Below, one piece after another: positions 23,033 through 34,522 of a stretch of 64,000 bases of DNA. Positions within the stretch are counted from its first letter, which is position 1; the number at the start of each line of letters is the position of its first letter. This DNA comes from Stropharia rugosoannulata (lineage: Eukaryota > Basidiomycota > Agaricomycetes > Agaricales > Strophariaceae), in the NCBI GenBank assembly GCA_028532985.1, contig JANCIK010000003.1:1312001-1376000 (forward strand). Direction: 5' to 3'. The notes below the pieces were generated by a model, which was not told the origin of the DNA, did not search any database, and worked only from the letters and a program-made list of their open reading frames with translations. The position numbers and the translations under genes were made by a program.

Positions 23033-26000
23033 CTATCTGTCAGACGCAACGGTGCCTACAAGCAACATACCAAACCGAGGGCTCGGTTTAGCTAGGTCAA
23101 TCGCGGCTTGCTGCATTTGCCCTGCTGGAGGAGTACCAAATCGGGCGAGAGGGGCATCAAAGGTCGGAACAGACGGGGGAGGAAGAAGAGCAGCAAACAG
23201 TGTTTGAGTTCTCGCAAGGTATTCGGAGACAGACTGCGTAGCCTCCTTGATTGCTTCATCCGATGCCTATTCAGGGGTTCAGAATATTTTTAATGTTTTG
23301 AAAACGTGAAACATACAGAAGACTGAAGCACTTCGGTTATGGCGGCTGATATGTCATACCAGGAATCTCCATATTTAGATGATATGCTTTGAAGGAGTAT
23401 AATATCATGCAGGTTTCGTGGGACATTTCCGCCTTTGAAATCATCAAGCCAGAGGGTAATAAAAGACCTCAATACCTCTCCGACAGCGTCACTTTGCTGG
23501 GCCGATGGACGTATGACACCAAGATGGCGTATTTTATCACACAGGTTCAGCAGCCCTTGGAGGAGTGCACGGGATACATCTGAATAGTGAACGGTTCAAA
23601 ACCCATCGGAAGTCATTGATATTCGAAGAGCGACTACTTACCAGTGGTATTTGATGACTTCTGCGTTTTGGACCCACAAGCTTGGATCAAATCGCGAACA
23701 GTAAGCTCACTCCATTTACGTATCAGTATGTCGTTCAATGTGGATATTTTAAGCCTAAAATCTTGATAGAGGGCAATAAGACTGATGAAATGTCACAAGA
23801 TCGAATTAGAGTTCACCTCGTCCAGCACTCTGTGCACAGCCCAGATTGTCAATGAATGGCGATGAAGAGATGAGAGTATCAGCTATGCGACTCAAAAACA
23901 CAAGACTGTGTGAATCTAATAAACAAGTCAAGTTAAAAATGAGAGAGTATAAATAAATAAAATACTCTACTTTCTCTCGCGATAACCTCTTTACTTGTCC
24001 GACTGAGGCTCTCGATTATTTTCACAGTCAGTGCGTCAGCGGCATTTTGGTAAGATTGACGGAGGTCATCTATCAGAGACCTAGAGGGTATTACAGAAAG
24101 CCCCGGGCAACTGGAAGCCACTCACTTCGTTATATCGTCCACGTTTATTCTCATATGCAGAAAGTCTTGTTGCATAACGCGGGCACATTGTTCGACCACA
24201 GTAAGGACGTTGTCAAGGAGAGGCGAACGACCAAAAAGCTGGCGTTTCAACGAGAGTTGGTATTTCTGGAAAGGTGTGTCACCGAATGATTTCACTGTAG
24301 TGGGAAGGACGGGAACTGGGGTTGTTTGGAACAGGAAATCGGCCGGTGAATCTTCTGATAGCTTCGTCTCGATTTCAGAATGCAGAAAAATAGATTTGAC
24401 AACGAACCTTGAGCCGGTACACCGTCCTTTGTCGGCCCTATGATTTCGGCGAGGGATTGAGCGAATTTTTTCTCGGTATCCGACAGAACGTTATGCCATA
24501 TTGTAAGAATTCTTTCGCGATAGAGGATGTCCATTTGCAGAGAAAGCGAGCGAATCTCATCCGTGCCAAGACCAGAGGTCGACATACAGCGGCGCATTGA
24601 ATTTCTCAAAGTCCACACTTCTTTCGAAGTTTGCAAGTTTTTCAGCCAGTAGACTGTCGAGTCTTTCCAGCGATTGCAAGAACCGGAAAACCATTCGTGA
24701 AGTTGTCGTGATAACTCCGCGGAGGTTAATTGACTAGATGAAGAGTCCAAATCAACGTATGGCTTGTACGACCTTAGATTATTTGGGAGAAGTTGGACGT
24801 TGGCCGAAGACGTGAGCTGAGTTAGCAGGGACTCAGTCGTGACACGGAGTTCATCCGGTAGTTGATGTAATCCAGATTGACTGTCGGAATTTTCAATTTG
24901 CATTGTTCGAAGTACTCTAAAAACGAGTGCAGGTTTTGAAATGTCATCTTGGAAGATAATTTTCGCAGTGACAACAGTTTGAGAAATGGCAGCGAACGCT
25001 TTCTTCATGTTCTGCGTCACTTCGCGAACAGACAGACTTTCCCCCGAAGAGTTGGCATGTCCATTGGCGGAAGATAAAGTTATATTGACCGCCTCGCCAT
25101 TATTTGAAGGTATGATCATGTGTAGAGTTTTCGTTCTCTGGGACAGTAAAGTTGAGAGTGTTTCAGTCAGAGGCCGTGAATCTAGGAGGTGTAATGTGAC
25201 CAAAGTTGCACAAGTAGCCTATGACAAATAATATAAGATTACCACAGCATCATAAGAAGAAATTGTTTTTACCCAACTTGAAGCATTCGCTTCCCGTAGT
25301 GATAACGTGGATTTGTGGATGATCTGCGCGCGAAATTGGGATACGACTTCCCATTGGCGCTGAACTAATGGAAATTCGGCCTTAATTCAAAAGAGTTAAT
25401 GACGTGTGCATAACATTTCATAGTTTACATACAAGTACGTCGATACCTTCCGCAAACCAGGGTTGCTCTTCGCCGTCATCTTGACGTACAAGCGCCCGGT
25501 GGACCACGCGTGATAAAAGAAATAACCACGCTGCTTGGAGGTAATCTCGGCGTTCTATAAGGCGCCACAAATGTTCAGGCGCATCTAGTAATAGTTTTAC
25601 GTGTGCTGATAGTGTTTGAAGTGCGCTGAGATGGCGATCTATCGTTGCCTCCGTTAACAAACGATCCATTTCTGCAGAACTAGAAAAATATACCATCCAA
25701 TCCGTTGAAGGAGGTTGACTTAGGGGGAAGAGGAGAAACATGTTGAGAGAGAATCGCGTCTTTGCTTTCAACGAGAGCATCTAGGACAATCTGCGAAGAC
25801 TTCGCGATAGAAATTATGGAAGATGATGCTTGTAGTAGATCCCGGTAACGTTCTCTGGAGGAAGGCGCGGGTAAATAAGTGAGTGATGCATATAACTGTA
25901 AGTCGTACCCGACCATAAGCCGTAGCTCCTCTTGTTTCGCGTCTGCATCGTTTCTGGGGAACAAGCCAAAGAGTTAATTGAATGAGAACACCTAAGCCGA

Positions 26001-26245
26001 AGAGCTTACTTCAGGCGTTGTTGTACTGTCCTAACTTCAGACACGGTGTACTTTGTAAATAACTCATCCGGACTGAGGTTGGTTCCATTATGAGGTAACT
26101 TTGAAGAAGGTAGCGACTGTGCGTATGCCGTCGAAATGAGCGTCGATGTACTAGGCACTTGCTGTCTCGAGTCAGGAGTAGTATAGACGCTGGATGTTGG
26201 TGAATGGAAAGAACGCGTTGAATGCGGAGGCGATAGAACTGACAT
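23033..26245 (-). CDS. COG1: conserved oligomeric Golgi complex subunit 1
   Basis: Roughly 850-900 residues, about ten exons. The N-terminus is Ser/Thr/Pro-rich (MSVLSPPHSTRSF), then comes the Cog1 signature DELFTKYTVSEVRTVQQRLKN, ADAKQEELRLMVG and RYRDLLQASSSIISIAKSS, a coiled-coil segment that assembles the complex. A long helical exon spans 24,292-25,203 (REVTQNMKKAFAAISQTVV, LSRQLHEWFSGSCNRW). The C-terminus, after QSVSEYLARTQTLFAALLPP, is taken to read through to RFGMLLVGTVASDR-stop at 23,033. An alternative splice near 23,090 could extend it to about 22,808. COG tethers retrograde vesicles at the Golgi. The start is the first ATG in frame, at 26,245. Confidence 0.82.
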
Positions 26246-26522
26246 GAGAGAGTGCGCCAAGTTACACGATTAGCCACCAGCGATGGTCATATACGTAACG
26301 GTGTTAATTGAGTGTATCGCAACAGCTTTGAGAGAGATGATTATGTAAGTTTTGAATAGAGGTATGATCATTGTATGGCATGGTTCGGGCGTGTTGTATG
26401 TAGCGTATACAAATCCATTAAGAGAAAAAGAAATATTATCGTAAGATGATTTTGTAGAGCGTACATAAATGCGACGTCACGGCAATAACTCGTAAAGGAA
26501 AAACAACACAACATCGCTACAT

Positions 26523-27876
26523 TTATCGACTTTCGGACTGCGCGCTACCAGCTTCACCAGACTCACTAACGCTTTTGGAACGTTCCAAAGACTTGCCATT
26601 TGCTGACGGTGCAGAGGGAGCCCCAACGCTTTCTGATCGTGTTACATTTGTTCCAGGTGCTCTTGCTGGGGTTGATGAGGAATTTGTCGAGCTTGAGCCA
26701 ACCGGCGAAGCATTGCTGGCTATCCTCTGATCTAAAGCTTTCAAAGCCATGGCCCTGACAAAGCAATAGCTTAAGAAACAGTCAGGTATAGCGACAAAAA
26801 TGCTCACCTTCGCCTCTCCGCCTCCGCTCTTGCAGTACCTGGTACCTGGCTATAGGCACCGCCTTCAACATCTGGGCCGGCTGACGGAATGAGATGGAAG
26901 CGTGTTGCTAAAGAGTAAACAAAATTGCCAAGCAAAGTAAGGGGGTAGCTGGCAAAGGCGGTTAAACAGCAGCAATGAGAGAATTTACTGACAAATACTT
27001 ACTGCATGAAAGGGGGGAACCAAGAGATAAGTGAAAACGTTTCGCTTCTGTCGCCATAGCTGACAGCTCCGCCGAGAGTATCGACGGGATTTTTCTTGTA
27101 GAAACGAAGATATATCCAACCAACAAACCACCCAAATTGGATGATGATCCAAGGGCATTGCAAACCAATGAAGCAAAGTACCGTGGAGAGTGTCAAGTAA
27201 GCCATGGGAAGACTCTGTAGACGTGTATGTGAGCACTTTTATGCGGGTCTCACAAACATACGCACCTTGACACGAGCTTTTATGACGCCCATAAATTGTA
27301 CCTGGTGCTCCGGGATAAGCTGGGTGAATGCTACAAGAATAGCAATTTGCAGGGCCATTTGACCATGATAGCGCATTCCGTACCTACTCTAGTGAGCGGC
27401 AGAACGTCAATGTACTAATGAATACTTACAGGAATAGGTCTGCGTTACGTGTCGCGATAAATTCGATCCAGTTAAACCCAAAAGCAATGATGTTGGAGGC
27501 GACAATGGAAACCACGATGAACTTGAGAACTTCGACGCTGCCCCAGAGGCGCTCAAGGTACTTCAGAGACGCAGGCACAAAGATCAGGGTGGCAATGAAC
27601 TGTAGACTGTGTCAATGGACGAGTAACATTTTTTAAAAAAATAACATTAATGACCTCAAAAATGGTGGTTTCAACAAATGCCGAAGTGAAAAGTGTCCAT
27701 GGAGCATAGAGGGCTGAGCCTGGAACCAATGTCATGTATTGAGCTGTCTCCGTCTCCCATCCCTTCCAACACAGATATGTATACAACGCCGTTGAAACGA
27801 TAGTTGCGCCTGTAAATGCACGCGTCACCGGCGGAATTGACTGTAGCAAGATGAGCGGCGACGATAAAACAGCCAT
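26523..27876 (-). CDS. TMEM115/DUF1751-type rhomboid-like Golgi membrane protein
   Basis: The first ATG gives MAVLSSPLILLQSIPPVTRAF. Hydrophobic helices follow, with LYTYLCWKGW and LVPGSALYAPWTLFTSAFVETTIFE, the family's hallmark (a rhomboid-like fold lacking the catalytic Ser). Then come YLERLWGSVEVLKFI, ALQIAILVAFTQLIPEHQVQ, LTLSTVLCFIGLQCPW and GWFVGWIYLRFYKK. After the membrane part the protein has SYGDRSETFSLISWFPPFMQ and a long Ser/Ala-rich cytoplasmic tail (SSTNSSSTPARAPG) ending at 26,523. TMEM115 is a multi-span Golgi protein linked to retrograde transport. It lies next to COG1 on the same strand, both Golgi genes. It is divergent from the FAM32A homologue, with 193 bp between starts. 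Confidence 0.87.
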
Positions 27877-28069
27877 GCTTTCGTAAATTAGTGGCTGGAA
27901 CGCCGAATGCAACAGATAATAAAGCCCTGTAGGTCGTCAGGACAGGAGGAGCCTGGAGGTAGTGGCGGCTGTAGAGACAGTCACCTTCACTCCGAGCTTG
28001 GTCTGCTGGCACGTGCACTTCCATAATCAGTGCTCGGACGCACTGCCATCATGTTGACTCTTCCCCACC

Positions 28070-28634
28070 ATGTCGGATTACGACTTTCGCCCTGGTGGCT
28101 CCCTCAAACTCAAAGGAGGGGTAGCCGAGGGGGGTATCGTCAAGAAGTAGGTTACTGCTTTAGTGTTTGAATTGGGATGTAGTTGCTCACATGGATGGGT
28201 TGGCCAGGAAAAAAAAGAAATCTTCCAAAGTTAAATCTGAGTCTTCCACTAAAGTGGAAGACCTTGAGACAACCAAAGACCTTGCGTCGAAGCATGATAG
28301 CAAGGATGTTACGCCCTCTGGAAGCGGTCGCAACTCTCCTGCTGTTGCAGGTGGATCCGTTCGCAAAACTGAAGCAGAGAAACGATTTGAAGAGGCTCAG
28401 AAGCGTCGCGTGAGTAGATTTGCCCTTGTCGCTTCCAGTGTGCTGATTCAAGAATAGTTGGAGCAACGTATATTAAAACTGGCTCATAAGACACATAAAG
28501 AGCGTGTCAGCGAATTTAATGCTCATCTGGAGTCTCTTAGTGAACACCATGATATTCCTAAAGTTCGTATTGTCACTCCTCCGTTATATATTTCTTATTT
28601 CTGACAATCATCTGCGTAGGTTGGCCCTGGATAA
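28070..28634 (+). CDS. FAM32A-like protein
   Basis: About 130 residues in four exons. MSDYDFRPGGSLKLKGG opens the protein and matches the FAM32A start. A Lys-rich stretch follows (an exon junction inside it gives a run of Lys, then SSKVKSES), then a low-complexity Ser/Asp linker (DVTPSGSGRNSPAVAGG). The conserved end is RKTEAEKRFEEAQKRR, then LEQRILKLAHKTHKERVSEFN and a final exon of only four codons, VGPG-stop. Human FAM32A stabilises exon ligation in the catalytic spliceosome; a nuclear splicing role here is inferred from homology. The basic tracts fit nuclear localisation. Confidence 0.85.
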
Positions 28635-28984
28635 CATTATCTTGGTTTATCTCGTCTGTGGTGTTTGTACATTGCGAGGGGAATAGCTGCTTTATATGGT
28701 TTACGTTCTGGAGAATGAGCTCTCATGCGACGCGCATAATTACCTACAACCAGTATGCAAAAGAGGGTTGCCTTCCTTCACCTTGGTCGACCAATTAAAC
28801 AGAGTAGTACCGTGGCCTTTATGATGCTGCTATTGTAATATATTTGTTCCGCATTCCGGTACAAAATAAGACTACTGACCGCAAAGGAATCAATTAGTTT
28901 TTGAACCTTTCCAACCAACCCCATCTTTCCCCCACGCTATCTAGCCCCTCTCAGGTCTCGTCGCGTCCTTCGCGAGAGCGCCCA
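28635..28984. other. intergenic region between two plus-strand genes
   Basis: It contains the 3' end of the FAM32A-like transcript and, from about 28,910, a C/T-rich promoter stretch with the open frame continuing upstream of the chosen ATG at 28,985. No other feature is seen. Confidence 0.35.
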
Positions 28985-31110
28985 ATGGCTAACACACAAG
29001 TGTCGGATAAAAAGGGCCATGTATGCCCACCTTCAAACGCGATACATCCAGCAGATCGCTGGGAGTCACTGTTTGTCTACTCTTTCATATGTAAATTCAC
29101 AAATCTGCGGCACAAGACTGAAGGACTGGAAACGCCTATGGAGTGCGACATCTTTGAACTGTATAATCTTCTATATATGCTGACGAGATGACCCGTCCTT
29201 GCAATACAGTTTCGAAGAGGCTCTCATGTTGAAAGAGCCTAACAACATCATCACCCAGGTTCTTGTACAATTCATCGTCAATCTCAAACCTCAGACGCGT
29301 AACTTGAGGTATTCGCGTGTTGGCCTACGTGATATGGCGTGTGGGATGTGCTGACCATCTCTCTACGGCTCCAGCGCCGACCAGATATCAAGCACTGTGG
29401 CAAGCGTTCTCTCCGAATATCTCAAAACATCTGAGCGAACTATATTCTGGAATGAGGATCTCAGAGCGAACGTGGATCCCTTTGAGGAAATGGAGTGTGG
29501 GTTCTTCGCGACGAGCTGGGATTTTAAGGTAAGTAGTTTTCAAACGACTGGGATACTACAGAAGTTTACAACGTGTCGTTCTCGGCGTTTTAGCTCAAAA
29601 TTCTACGACAGCTCGTTGAACTACAGCTAACCCATGCCCCTGAGATTAAAGCCACGATTGATAACGCGTGGGGTGTCGTGCACAATAAGCATAAGAAGAC
29701 AGGCGCTTCGGCGTCCAAAGCCGTTGACCCTAAAAGCCAACAACACCTCCAGTTACTACCCATCGGCCAGGATTTGTCTCGCAAACGTTACTGGATAGCA
29801 GATGGTCCGTGCTTTTTCGTATTCAGGCTATTTGCGCGTATTTGCGGATGAAAGAGCTTATTGCATTCTTCTTCCCCTTCAAACATTTGATCATGTTTAA
29901 CGGCAGCTTCCCTAACTGATTTCCTTTCGTATAGATTCACCTCGAATATATACCTCGACCAATCCATGGAAAATAACAGCGACTTTTCAGACTATTTCAT
30001 CTACTCGCGAAGAATATCTTACTATTATTGAGGATTTGAAGAGCTCAGCACCACCACCACTAAAAAAAGGCCAGAAGAGATCAAAACTTGAAGCTGGGCA
30101 TATAAAATTGATACAAGACCTTGAAGATCGCATTGAAGCTATTGATGCAGAATTGGCGGTGAGTAACAAATTTATCCACGTGTCCAACGTAGAGAAGTGT
30201 GCAGCTGGTATCAAATTACAAATGTGGCATCTGGGCTGGGTCGCTCAGCCTTTCTAAAATTTCTTGCTCAACGTGTTCATCATTATAGCGCGTCGCAAAA
30301 GCTCGTCGAAAAATCGAACAGAAGCGTCTTCTTCTTGCTCAAGCTGAAATACGGCAGACTCGGACGAGGCGAAGAACCCAGAAACCAGACTATGTATACA
30401 ACAATGAAGTAGATAGCGAGGTATGTTCATTTTCCAAAGTGAGCCATTCTTTTGGGTTGATCATCTATTCTTGGCTTAAGGATGACGGCGACGCTTATAC
30501 TTACCAAGAAGATGACCAGCAAGACGATGAGTATGAGCAGGACCAGATGGACTTTAATGATGGTCCCAATACCCGACGAGGCCGAGCAATTGCTGGAACT
30601 AGACGATCTGCTCGTACTTCTGCCGTCAATACTAACGGCAAACGCGATGGATCTTCCGACTCCGGCCTCTGGCGTGGCGAGCGCCGTTCTACTCGCTTGG
30701 GAGGACCTGACATCCACCACGCTGAACCACCTCGGAAACGCGCGCGCACCGAAGATAGTGTCGAGAGTGTGCCCTCGACAGACGCAACTGACAAAATCAC
30801 GGTGGCCAATGGTGTCAGGGTAAAAGCCTCAGGTGCGGCGGCCCTTAAACCTACGGAGATTGCACTGGAACAAATTGCCGGCAAAAAGCGCTCGAAGTTC
30901 TGGGTTTATGCTGTTGAGCCTATACCAGACGGGCAATCTTCCGTTGGTGAACAATCCGTTGAACCTCCAACATCCTCGCCCAGTCAGACAGACACTAAAC
31001 TAAACGGTCAAAACGGCAACGGTGATCCCGAATCAAACCCAGCAACCGACGGACAGTCCAATCCTGAAATGGACGTCGATACTACTCGTTCCCACTTACA
31101 TTCTCCATAG
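28985..31110 (+). CDS. DDT-like/WHIM1 chromatin-associated protein
   Basis: About 590 residues in several exons. The N-terminal region RWESLFVYSFICKFTNLR to FEEALMLKEPNNII has the pattern of a DDT-like three-helix domain. It leads to QVLVQFIVNLKPQTRNL and DFKLKILRQLVELQL. A WHIM1-like block follows: LPIGQDLSRKRYWIADDSPRIY and STNPWKITATFQT. Then come a coiled coil (HIKLIQDLEDRIEAIDAELA, ARRKIEQKRLLLAQ), an acidic stretch (YQEDDQQDDEYEQDQ), Arg-rich motifs (RRGRAIAGTRRSARTS) and a disordered C-terminus. DDT and WHIM modules occur in ISWI-type remodelling subunits that gauge linker DNA. Nuclear location is likely from the basic patches. The exact complex cannot be named. Confidence 0.75.
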
Positions 31111-31463
31111 GCACTTGTCTGTAGTCACACAGTTTGTTCCAAGTTTGTTCTTGCCTTTTTGCACGTAGTCAGAGACGTTCTTGCCTGATTTTGATATCTA
31201 ACATCAGCATCCATTCACATTCATCGATTCATTCACTATACACATGTTATGCATGCATTATACAGATAGAGCTAATAATATCTATTCTTCGACAACATAT
31301 GTAAGTGGGCAAGGTCATCTTTGAAGGCCCAATGGGAGTGGGTGAATTGGCTTGACCACGTGACGTACTTTTTGACTGGGCCGTGACGCTAACTCCCGTC
31401 CCGACCGGTTATGATGTGATTCCAAAATTTGGGACGCAGCCAACTGTCTTCTGCCCTATCTTT
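31111..31463. other. intergenic region upstream of MIP
   Basis: AT-rich at 31,200-31,310, then a GACCACGTGACGT element at about 31,355-31,367, around 100 bp before the MIP start. The MIP frame is open upstream to 31,383 but has no ATG before 31,464. Confidence 0.4.
31357..31364. promoter_or_regulatory. CACGTGAC E-box upstream of MIP
   Basis: The same CACGTGAC octamer as in the RSC9/ARMH3-like gap, 100 bp before the MIP start codon. A bHLH binding site is plausible but inferred. Confidence 0.4.
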
Positions 31464-33954
31464 ATGCTCTCTAGCTCAGCGAAGAAAGTCCTCGCTGGCA
31501 ACAATGCAAAGCCCCTATACCGATTCCGGGGCTGCCTTTTCGCCAAACACGATTTTAGGCCGCTGTCTACGCAAGTCCAACATCACATACCCGCCACTGT
31601 CGACGATAAGGCTATAATCAGCCTCTTCGATGAACCCAAGTCAATATTCGGTGCTACGCCGTTTACACCGACAGGAATCTTCGGCCACCCTTCGCTGACT
31701 CAACCTGGTTCACTCATCTCTCTCTCTACATCTACCCTGGTACGGGCCCAACTATTAACACAACGCATATTACGAGCCAGGGAGTCTCGGGATGAACTAT
31801 TAAAGGTAGTCAAGAACCTTGACCGCCTGAGCGACATGCTGTGCGGAGTTATTGACCTCGCCGAGCTGGTGCGAAATGCACACCCTGACCGCGCCTGGGT
31901 AGACGCTGCCAACGAGGCATATGAATCTCTGTGCGAATTTATGAATGTGCTGAATACTGATGTTGGCCTCTATGAGGTACGTGGCTGTAGGCTTTTTGCT
32001 CCCCGGACAATTTATATAAAAATGGCGCGAATTAGGTACTAAAGGCTGTTCTATCAGACCCTTCTATTGTCAAGACTTTAAGCGCGGAAGCGCATCAGAC
32101 TGCCCTCATCTTTTGGCGCGACTTTGAAAAATCTGCCATTAACCTCCCTCCCGCGGAAAGAGCCAAATTTGTTTCGTTGTCTTCGGATATTCTTGTGCTC
32201 GGGAGAAAGTTTCTCGATGGTGTGAGCGCTCCCCGCCCTCCTGCGGCTATTAAGCCCTCGGAGCTGGCGGGAGTCAAGGATAAGGGCATGGGGGTCAGAT
32301 TACAACTTCAAGCAAGGTTTACTCAGCGTGACCTACTTGTTTATCCAGGATCTATGCAGGCACATATGATCATGCGCACCGCTCCTGAAGAAGAGCCACG
32401 ACGGCGTATCTATTTGGCAGCAAATTCCAGTACTCCTGAGCAAATAGAGGTTCTGGAGGCCTTACTTCGCAAGCGTGCAGAGCTCGCGCGCCTAGTTGGA
32501 AGGGAAAGCTTCGGCCATATGACGCTCGATGATAAAATGGCAAAGACCCCTGGTCAGTTGATGTTTATTTATAGCTCACTGACTAAAAAGTTGACGGAGA
32601 TCCTGTTATTGTTAGAAAATGTCTATAACTTCCTCGATGCACTGATGAAGCATACCCAACCATTTGCCAGACGCGCGCTACATACTTTAAGCCAACGAAA
32701 ACAGGCTCACCACTCCCTACCGACACTCCCTATAATACATGCGTGGGATAGAGACTTTTATTGCCCACCAGAAGCACCGGCCCCGCCTATCCCGCTCCCC
32801 CCGCTCACCCTGGGCACTGTCTTTATGGGGCTCTCGCGACTCTTCCGGCATCTTTACGGGATATCACTCAGGCCCGCTTTACCTTCATCCGGTGAAGTAT
32901 GGCATACCGATGTTCACAAGCTTGAAGTTGTGGACCAAGACAAAGGAGTTATTGGATGGATATACGCGGACCTATTCGCGCGTCGCGGGAAGGCCAGCGG
33001 GGCAGCTCATTATACCGTTCGTTGTTCACGGCGCACGGATGACGATGATATCCATGGGGATCTTAAGTTTGAGGGAGCGGCTTCCCAAGTTCGCGAGTCA
33101 GAGGAATTCGAAGCGGTTAAGAGACATCGCCTGCCTAACCAGGATGGTGTCTTCCAACTCCCGCTTGTCGTTTTGCTTTGCGAGTTTTCACCACCTTCGC
33201 TGGCGAAGGGCCCAACGATATTGGAGTGGCATGAAGTACTAACACTGTTCCACGAAATGGGGCACGCTATGCATTGTGAGTGTTATCTTCGATGGACAGC
33301 GTGAAGAAGTCTAATTTCTTTCCAGCGATGATTGGCAGGACTGAATACCAGAATGTTGCTGGGACCCGCTGCGCGACAGATTTTGTCGAACTACCGTCTA
33401 TCCTTATGGAACATTTCCTAAATTCACCCACTGTTCTCTCCCTATTCGACGTCGACGAATCATCTACTACACGCCAAATTGGAAACCATCACAGCGATCC
33501 TTGCAACTCAATAGATACTTACTCTCAAATCTTGCTCGCCGCCATTGATCAAGTCTACCACTCATCCGCTGTCATTGACTCCTCTTTCGACTCTACCTCC
33601 GAGCTCGCGAAGCTGCACGACACTCGCGGCCTCATACCACATGTCCCCGGAACGTCTTTCCAGACACAGTTTGGGCACCTATTTGGATATGGAGCGACTT
33701 ACTATTCGTATCTATTTGATCGGGCGATTGCTTCAAGAGTCTGGCGGAATGTGTTTGCTGCTGATCCGCTGAACCGTGAGACAGGTGAGAAGTATAAGCA
33801 CGAGGTGTTGCAGTATGGGGGAGGAAAAGATCCTTGGGCTATGGTCAGCACTTTGCTTGATGCGCCCGAGCTTGGAGACGGCAATTTGCAGGCTATGCGG
33901 GAGGTGGGTAAATGGAAAATTGAAGATGAAATTGGACAACCGGGTAGACATTGA
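31464..33954 (+). CDS. OCT1: mitochondrial intermediate peptidase (M3 metallopeptidase)
   Basis: About 790 residues in three exons; both introns join in frame (GLYE|VLKA and HAMH|SMIG). The start [12 protein letters not shown] opens a basic presequence ([19 protein letters not shown]). The zinc site is FHEMGHAMH (HExxH, about residue 577), followed by [19 protein letters not shown], whose Glu is the third metal ligand. [20 protein letters not shown], near the end, is also typical. The enzyme removes octapeptides from imported matrix precursors after the main processing peptidase. In Agaricomycetes the MIP gene sits at the edge of the HD mating-type locus, and here it is followed directly by HD1 in convergent orientation. 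Confidence 0.96.
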
Positions 33955-34522
33955 ATGTAGGTGGCTCTGACTACATATGTAAATGACAGAAAGTCTCTGG
34001 GAGTGATTTGTATATGCACTAGCACGCCTGCCGGACGGATCATAAGTAATTGTCATGATTCTACATATAAGTCACATTCCAATACATTTATTTCTATAAG
34101 TGCAAGTGCAAACTTCACTGTGAGATTATTCGAGTAGTAACTTTTATGCAAGTAAAGTAATTAAATATTTATAGATATAAGCATACATACATACAGACAT
34201 ACGAGACGAAAAAATTCCCTCAGAAAATTAATGGAGTACTGGTGGCGATTAACACAGTATCGCTACGGTTTACCTACTAAAATGTGATAGTAGTATCGAT
34301 TCAGCTAAGTATGGCAAACAAAAGACGAGAACAACAGACGACATATGCGAAAGCGAGAGAGCAATATGCAAAAAACATGAGATGAGGGAACAACGACAAA
34401 GAGAACAACGGAAAACAGACGTAAAATATGGACTTGATAACTGTGATAAGGAGTCATAAACGTTTGAAGCCCTTTGGTTACGAGCATACGGTGAAATTGA
34501 CATAACTTTTGCATCATGTGAC
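33955..34522. other. MIP-HD1 intergenic gap
   Basis: AT-rich, with a CATA microsatellite at 34,182-34,202. It holds the two convergent 3' ends. Open frames here (minus 34,270-34,559) continue past the HD1 splice frame and look like 3' UTR, not a gene. Confidence 0.45.
34182..34202. repeat. CATA tetranucleotide microsatellite
   Basis: Imperfect tandem CATA units next to the mating-type HD1 gene. It could be polymorphic between strains. Confidence 0.6.

Noticed and set aside
30501..30884. Minus ORF of 127 codons
   Set aside because: It is a shadow on the complement of the WHIM1 gene, rich in Ser and Arg from the reversed acidic tract.
32739..33242. ORF of 167 codons on plus
   Set aside because: It is an alternative frame inside the MIP gene, where the correct frame is clear from HEMGHAMH.
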